Origin: Tannerella sp. | GTDB taxonomy: Bacteria; Bacteroidota; Bacteroidia; Bacteroidales; Tannerellaceae | Reading direction: 5' to 3' | NCBI GenBank assembly: GCA_031268395.1 | Contig: JAIRXI010000369.1 | Coordinates: 1-9,738, forward strand | DNA: 9,738 nt | In this document: one piece after another, positions 6,606 through 9,738 of the stretch | Numbering within the stretch: position 1 is the stretch's first letter | How the letters are laid out: each line of letters starts with the position of its first letter | The notes under the pieces: generated by a model | What the model saw: the letters and a program-made list of their open reading frames with translations, nothing else | Told to the model about the DNA's origin: nothing | Database searches by the model: none | Program-made: the position numbers and the translations under genes

Positions 6606-7241
6606 TCAGATAACGGTATGTACTTCGGGCGGCGGCGGGGGCAACGGCAGTTCGTCCGTCGCTCCGATACTCCGGTTTCCTGCGCTTACCGATGCCGACA
6701 CCCATTTGAAAAACTGCCGGAAGGTTGCTCCGTCGGCAGTCTCCAGGTTTACAATCCTGTCCGTAAACTGCTTTACGTTTTCGTCATTGATTTTACCTCC
6801 CACAAGGCACACGACAATACTGCCGAAATGCTTCCGTTTCATTTCCTGAACAGCGTGCTGAAACAGTTGCGCATCGGAAACCCGTCCGTCACACATGATA
6901 AACAGCAGAGGCATCCAGTCGCCCTTGCGTTCGGGCGTACTCAATATCACCTCCGTATCTACCTTTCTGCACACAAACTCCAGCGCTTCGCCCAGATGCG
7001 TACCTGCCGCCACGGGCTGGTTGAGGGACGGTATCTGCATACTTTCCAGCTCCGTAAGCGGCAGAATCTGTTCGGGCGAACGGTTAAACGTAATGATGCT
7101 TAAATACACGGACTCCAGCGCAAACGGGTCTTGCCGCAGGCTCGCCACCATCGTTTCCAGTCCGGTTCTGATGGCTTCGATGGGTTCGCCACGCATGGCG
7201 CCGGAAGTCTGTATCAAAATATAAACCGGCAAACGTCTCAT
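6606..7241 (-). CDS. TerY-like vWA protein with degenerate MIDAS (terY-2)
   Basis: 211 residues, a clear vWA domain by alignment with its upstream neighbour: the same MRRLPVY start, the same spacing, and the shared FFKWVSASVS segment (177-186). The start is ATG at 7241, one base after the TGA of terY-1; an earlier in-frame start at 7295 would overlap terY-1 and add unrelated residues. The MIDAS site is damaged: the DxSxS motif reads QTSGA (11-15), so the key aspartate is glutamine and the last serine is alanine, and TDG reads CDG (117-119). T81 and D118 remain. Metal binding is therefore probably lost or weak. It ends with LPLPPPPPEVHTVI, a tail shared with terY-1. It is likely a duplicate that now plays a structural or regulatory role, perhaps in a heterodimer with terY-1 (inference). 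Confidence 0.85.
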   Translation of the reverse strand: MRRLPVYILIQTSGAMRGEPIEAIRTGLETMVASLRQDPFALESVYLSIITFNRSPEQILPLTELESMQIPSLNQPVAAGTHLGEALEFVCRKVDTEVILSTPERKGDWMPLLFIMCDGRVSDAQLFQHAVQEMKRKHFGSIVVCLVGGKINDENVKQFTDRIVNLETADGATFRQFFKWVSASVSAGNRSIGATDELPLPPPPPEVHTVI

Positions 7242-7242
7242 G

Positions 7243-7881
7243 TCATACCACAATATTGACTTCCGGAGGCGGAGGCGGAAGTTCGCTAAGTCCACCTACG
7301 TCGACGCCGCTTGCTTCCACTTTCTGACTGCCGGTGCTTACCGATGCGGAAACCCATTTGAAAAAAGCTTTAATGGTCGCACTGTCTGCCGTGTCCAACT
7401 GAACCACTACTTCCGTGATTTGCTGCAACACTTTGGTATCGGCTCCATGACCGGTCGCACAAGCAACGACAACACCCGTTTTCCGTTTTTGAAATTCGCC
7501 AAGCCCTTTCTGCCAGTTGTCGGTAGGCGCGCCGTCGGTCATAAGAAACACCAATGGTTTCCAGTCGCCTTTCACTTCAGCGGTGGTCCTGGTGACCTCC
7601 GAATCTATCCTGCCGGCAAGCAGAGACAGGGCTTCACCCAGCGCCGTCGCCCCGGAAGCATGAATGTCAGGCATTTGAAACATGGACAGTTCGGTCAGCG
7701 GCACAATTTGTCTGGCCGAACTGTCGAAAGTAATCACGCTTAAAAAGGCCGTTTCCAATGCATAGGGATCTTGCCGTAAGGTCGAAATCAACACTTGCAC
7801 GCCGTTTTTTACGGCCTCTATCGGCTCTCCCGACATGGAACCGGAAGTGTCCAACAGCAAATATACAGGCAGTCGTCTCAT
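7243..7881 (-). CDS. TerY-like vWA protein with intact MIDAS (terY-1)
   Basis: 212 residues making up one von Willebrand factor A domain. The full MIDAS is present: DTSGS (11-15), T79 in SGATALG, and D116 in MTDGAPTD, so it should bind a divalent metal and ligate partners through it. There is no signal peptide. Unlike terY-3 it has no cysteine-rich domain; instead the domain is followed by a short linker and a proline-rich tail, LPPPPPEVNIVV (201-212). It is a tandem paralogue of terY-2 (1-bp gap, so probably translationally coupled) and starts 9 bp after the stop of terD-2. TerY-like proteins from ter operons are thought to act as scaffolds with TerD proteins and kinase/phosphatase partners. 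Confidence 0.9.
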   Translation of the reverse strand: MRRLPVYLLLDTSGSMSGEPIEAVKNGVQVLISTLRQDPYALETAFLSVITFDSSARQIVPLTELSMFQMPDIHASGATALGEALSLLAGRIDSEVTRTTAEVKGDWKPLVFLMTDGAPTDNWQKGLGEFQKRKTGVVVACATGHGADTKVLQQITEVVVQLDTADSATIKAFFKWVSASVSTGSQKVEASGVDVGGLSELPPPPPEVNIVV

Positions 7882-7890
7882 ATTGATTAT

Positions 7891-8592
7891 TTACTTTGCA
7901 TAAGATTGAGCGATTCGCTGAATCGTCTGCCCCAAAAATCGGTCTTCAAAGGCGTCTCCAATGGCATTGAATTTCCATTCGCCGCTCTTTTTGTAGAGTT
8001 TTCCCATAATCAGCGCCCTCTTGTTTACGTATTGCGATTCCGACGCCACATTGTAGGACGCAAAAACCGTGTTTACACGTTTGGGTGTACCTTCATATAT
8101 TCTGATTTTAGCGTAGGGAATCTGCGAAAAATCTTCTTCTCCTACATTATTCAAAAAAAAGAATATTTGTTCCACCTGACTGTTCAGCCGATTCAAATCA
8201 ACGGTAATAATTTCATTGTCAAGGCCGTCATCGCCACCGCTATCCCCTTCCAGATCGTCGCCGGAATGATGGAGCGCCGCATCACCGGTGTCCAATTTTC
8301 CCGGAGGCAAACCGAATTTCTTCAGCAGTTCCACTTTATACAAGGGGGAATAAATATGATCGCAAATGTTTTTGTTTGCATCAATCAATACGCAACTTAA
8401 ATCCAAATCCACATCTTTTGTTTTTGTCACGAGTTTCCTCCCCAGTCCCAGGAAGCCGGACGGTTCTGCGGCTTGATATTCTATTCCGCCCCAGTTAACT
8501 CCTACACAGAAGTTTGTTAATTTATTGCCGGAACTTTTTTCAAGGTTGAACCGTTCGCCTTTTTCCAGCTTTTTTCCCAAGTCAATTGCCAT
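7891..8592 (-). CDS. TerD-family protein, long divergent form (terD-2)
   Basis: 233 residues starting MAIDLGKKLEKGERFNLEK, the standard TerD-type beginning. TerD-family features include the first acidic ligand motif DVDLDLSCVLID (60-71), the second acidic cluster HSGDDLEGDSGGDDG (109-123), the ITVDLNRLN strand (129-137), YAKIRIYE (160-167), and the ending LIMGKLYKKSGEWKFNAIGD (194-213). TerD proteins are cytoplasmic and bind calcium through these aspartates. Compared with terD-1 it has extra sequence at 36-59 and between strands at ~78-108, making it about 50 residues longer, so it is a diverged paralogue rather than a recent copy. It begins 36 bp after terD-1 stops and is followed after 9 bp by terY-1. 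Confidence 0.93.
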   Translation of the reverse strand: MAIDLGKKLEKGERFNLEKSSGNKLTNFCVGVNWGGIEYQAAEPSGFLGLGRKLVTKTKDVDLDLSCVLIDANKNICDHIYSPLYKVELLKKFGLPPGKLDTGDAALHHSGDDLEGDSGGDDGLDNEIITVDLNRLNSQVEQIFFFLNNVGEEDFSQIPYAKIRIYEGTPKRVNTVFASYNVASESQYVNKRALIMGKLYKKSGEWKFNAIGDAFEDRFLGQTIQRIAQSYAK

Positions 8593-8628
8593 AATTGTAA
8601 TTTTCTAAAATACATTTATTTGATTCCG

Positions 8629-9183
8629 TCAAGCATATTTGTCAACAAAATACTGAAGTCCGCCTTTGTAACCAATGCCCATCGCTTCAAATTTCCATTC
8701 GTTCGCCTTTTTATACAAGCGGCCAAATTCCACGGCTGTTTCAACCGAAAAATCTTCGTCCAGTTCGTATTTGGCGATTTCCTCGCCGGTCTGGGCATTG
8801 TAAATCCGGATAAACGAATTATGTACCTGTCCGAAATTTTGTTTTCGCGCCTCATACTCATGGATAGTTACCGTAAAAATAATTTCCTGCACCCGGGAAT
8901 CCACCTTATTCAGGTCGACCGTGAGCGTTTCGTCGTCTCCATCGCTGCTGCCGCCCGTGGTATCGTCGCCGGACGATTCCACGGCGCCATCCGGCGACTT
9001 CGGATTGTTGTAGAATACAAAAAAATCTTCTTCAAGTAACTTTTTGTTACTGCCCACCATGAATGCACATGCATCCAAGTCAAAATCGAATCCTGTTCCT
9101 TCGTTCGGGTCCCATCCCAATCCTACACCTACTTTCGACAGCCCAATCTCAATCCGCTGTCCTTTTGTCAGATTAATTGCCAT
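8629..9183 (-). CDS. terD: Tellurium-resistance protein TerD (terD-1)
   Basis: 184 residues, close to the usual 190-odd of TerD. The start chosen is ATG 9183 (MAINLTKGQRIEIGL), the conserved family N-terminus; an upstream in-frame ATG at 9267 would add 28 residues with no family match. Calcium-binding motifs are complete: DFDLDACAF (33-41), FFVFYNN (54-60), SGDDTTG (71-77), DGDDE (81-85) and TVDLNKVD (88-95). The end (FGRLYKKANEWKFEAMGIGY, 153-172) is typical. TerD-family proteins are cytoplasmic, and were first noted for tellurite, colicin and phage resistance; their mechanism is still unclear. It is the first gene of the nine-gene operon, with a 5' leader of about 90 nt behind a candidate promoter. 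Confidence 0.95.
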   Translation of the reverse strand: MAINLTKGQRIEIGLSKVGVGLGWDPNEGTGFDFDLDACAFMVGSNKKLLEEDFFVFYNNPKSPDGAVESSGDDTTGGSSDGDDETLTVDLNKVDSRVQEIIFTVTIHEYEARKQNFGQVHNSFIRIYNAQTGEEIAKYELDEDFSVETAVEFGRLYKKANEWKFEAMGIGYKGGLQYFVDKYA

Positions 9184-9495
9184 TTCTTTCGTTTTTTTGT
9201 TACATAAATTCAAATTCAGCACACGCAACAAGATGAAAATCCATCTACCGCTACATTCTGTGTGCATTTTAGATTTCGCAAATATATGGCTTTTTTCTTT
9301 TTCTGGCGCACATTACTGCGATATTTTCAAAAAAAAATATTGGAAATGCTGCAATACAACGAATTGAGAATATCAGCACCATGTCGGCAGGTTCGGCAGT
9401 TGTAATATCCACTGACTTTATCCGGCCAGTACAAAGCTGCGTTAAATGTGGAGTACCTCAAAAAAATTATAAACTTTTGATGCGGTTGCCCTGAT
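9184..9495. other. AT-rich upstream region of the ter operon
   Basis: No convincing independent gene lies here. It contains the candidate operon promoter, a poly-A tract able to form a 7-bp AT-only hairpin (ATATTTT 9321-9327 with AAAATAT 9334-9340), and a short 9-bp-spaced direct repeat (TCGGCAG at 9384 and 9393). The right half is also the C-terminal end of the repeat reading frame described separately. Confidence 0.5.
9279..9286 (-). promoter_or_regulatory. Candidate Bacteroidota -7 promoter element for the ter operon
   Basis: On the minus strand this reads TATATTTG, an exact match to the TAnnTTTG -7 consensus of Bacteroidota housekeeping promoters. It lies 95 bp before the terD-1 ATG, giving a leader of about 90 nt. 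No clear TTTG is seen at the -33 position; an A-rich tract is there instead. The match is plausible by position but short. Confidence 0.4.
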
Positions 9496-9738
9496 ACTTT
9501 TCCAACTGGTTTTGCTTCTGTCTTCAAAAAGACAGACACTTTTCCAATTGGTTTTGCCTCTGTCTTCAAAAAGACAGACACTTTTCCAACCGGTTTTGCC
9601 TCTGTCTTCAAAAAGACAGACACTTTTCCAGTTGGTTTTGCCTCTGTCTTCAAAAAGACAGATACTTTTCCAATTGGTTTTGCCTCTGTCTTCAAAAAGA
9701 CAGACACTTTTCCAATTGGTTTTGCCTCTGTCTTCAAA
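9327..9738 (-). CDS. Doubtful reading frame through the 42-bp repeats (5' end outside window)
   Basis: On the minus strand a frame is open from the right edge to a stop at 9327. Because the repeat unit is 42 bp, it encodes a 14-residue repeat (KTEAKPIGKVSVFL), followed by ~50 non-repeated residues including YYNCRTCRHG. Of the five sites that differ between copies, three are silent (CCA/CCG, GAG/GAA, GTG/GTA) and two fall in one Ile/Val/Thr codon. This is mildly suggestive of coding. Against it, no start or ribosome-binding site is visible, the unit contains an invariant hairpin that could equally explain the pattern, and I know no such protein family. It is listed so the frame is on record. 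Confidence 0.2.
   Translation of the reverse strand, partial: LKTEAKPIGKVSVFLKTEAKPIGKVSVFLKTEAKPTGKVSVFLKTEAKPVGKVSVFLKTEAKPIGKVSVFLKTEAKPVGKVSGQPHQKFIIFLRYSTFNAALYWPDKVSGYYNCRTCRHGADILNSLYCSISNIFF
9496..9738. repeat. 42-bp tandem repeat array with an internal hairpin, continuing past the window
   Basis: Five full units (starting 9496, 9538, 9580, 9622 and 9664) and a 33-bp partial unit (9706-9738) are present, with no spacers. Each unit contains TCTGTCTT-CAAA-AAGACAGA, an 8-bp stem with a 4-nt loop at unit positions 22-41, invariant in every complete copy. It also contains a CCAATTGG-like near-palindrome at positions 7-14, where most differences occur (CCAACTGG, CCAATTGG, CCAACCGG, CCAGTTGG). 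The array lies about 310 bp upstream of terD-1. Possible roles are protein binding, transcription blocking between neighbours, or coding for a repeat peptide; none can be settled here. Confidence 0.9.

Noticed and set aside
6574..6705. 44-residue N-terminal extension of the small membrane protein
   Set aside because: Would overlap the conserved end of terY-2, and the extension is basic, Ala/Arg-rich and unlike the rest of the protein.
7795..8400. Plus-strand 201-codon open frame opposite terY-1/terD-2
   Set aside because: Spans the junction of two solid minus-strand genes and has no recognisable features.
9184..9267. 28-residue N-terminal extension of TerD-1 from ATG 9267
   Set aside because: TerD proteins begin at the conserved MxINLxKGQ; the extension would include the predicted leader.
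9321..9340. Terminator between the repeat frame and terD
   Set aside because: The stem is only A-T pairs and overlaps a poly-A tract; not stable enough to support the call.
9496..9738. CRISPR array
   Set aside because: Repeats abut directly with no unique spacers, and no cas gene is in the window.

Overview
The window looks like chromosomal DNA of a Bacteroidota member, most likely Bacteroidales. This rests on A-rich, Shine-Dalgarno-poor gene starts, a TAnnTTTG-type -7 element before the operon, and a polysaccharide-degradation type gene at the left edge. The assignment is inferred from style only; no RNA marker gene is present.

Layout: (1) Positions 1-702, plus strand, hold the 3' end of a glycoside-hydrolase-like gene. 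(2) Positions 703-1615 are a GC-rich non-operon stretch with what looks like a frameshifted gene remnant (about 870-1219), a perfect 11-bp palindrome (1269-1295) and six 23-bp tandem repeats (1301-1438). (3) Positions 1616-9183, minus strand, form one compact run of nine genes separated by only 1-36 bp. In transcription order they are terD-1, terD-2, terY-1, terY-2, a small membrane protein, an AIM24-family protein, terY-3 with a C-terminal zinc-binding domain, a PP2C phosphatase, and an atypical protein kinase with a zinc ribbon. (4) Positions 9184-9495 are an AT-rich upstream region with a candidate promoter. (5) Positions 9496-9738 are a 42-bp tandem repeat that runs off the window; each copy contains an invariant hairpin.

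The operon matches the 'TerY-P triad' (vWA protein, PP2C phosphatase and kinase) described for tellurium-resistance-type (Ter) systems, coupled here to two TerD-family calcium-binding proteins, AIM24 and a membrane protein. The plausible logic (inference) is a cytoplasmic phospho-signalling module: kinase and phosphatase act on a shared target, vWA proteins act as metal-dependent adaptors, and TerD, AIM24 and the small protein link it to the membrane. These modules have been proposed to act in stress, metal or phage responses. No TerC transporter, TerB or nucleotide-processing gene lies in the window.

The most unusual points are a kinase whose catalytic lysine appears moved into the glycine loop as in eukaryotic WNK kinases; an adjacent pair of TerY paralogues, one with intact and one with broken MIDAS, sharing a proline-rich tail; an Ig-like domain fused to the PP2C; and two different families of tandem repeat flanking the operon.
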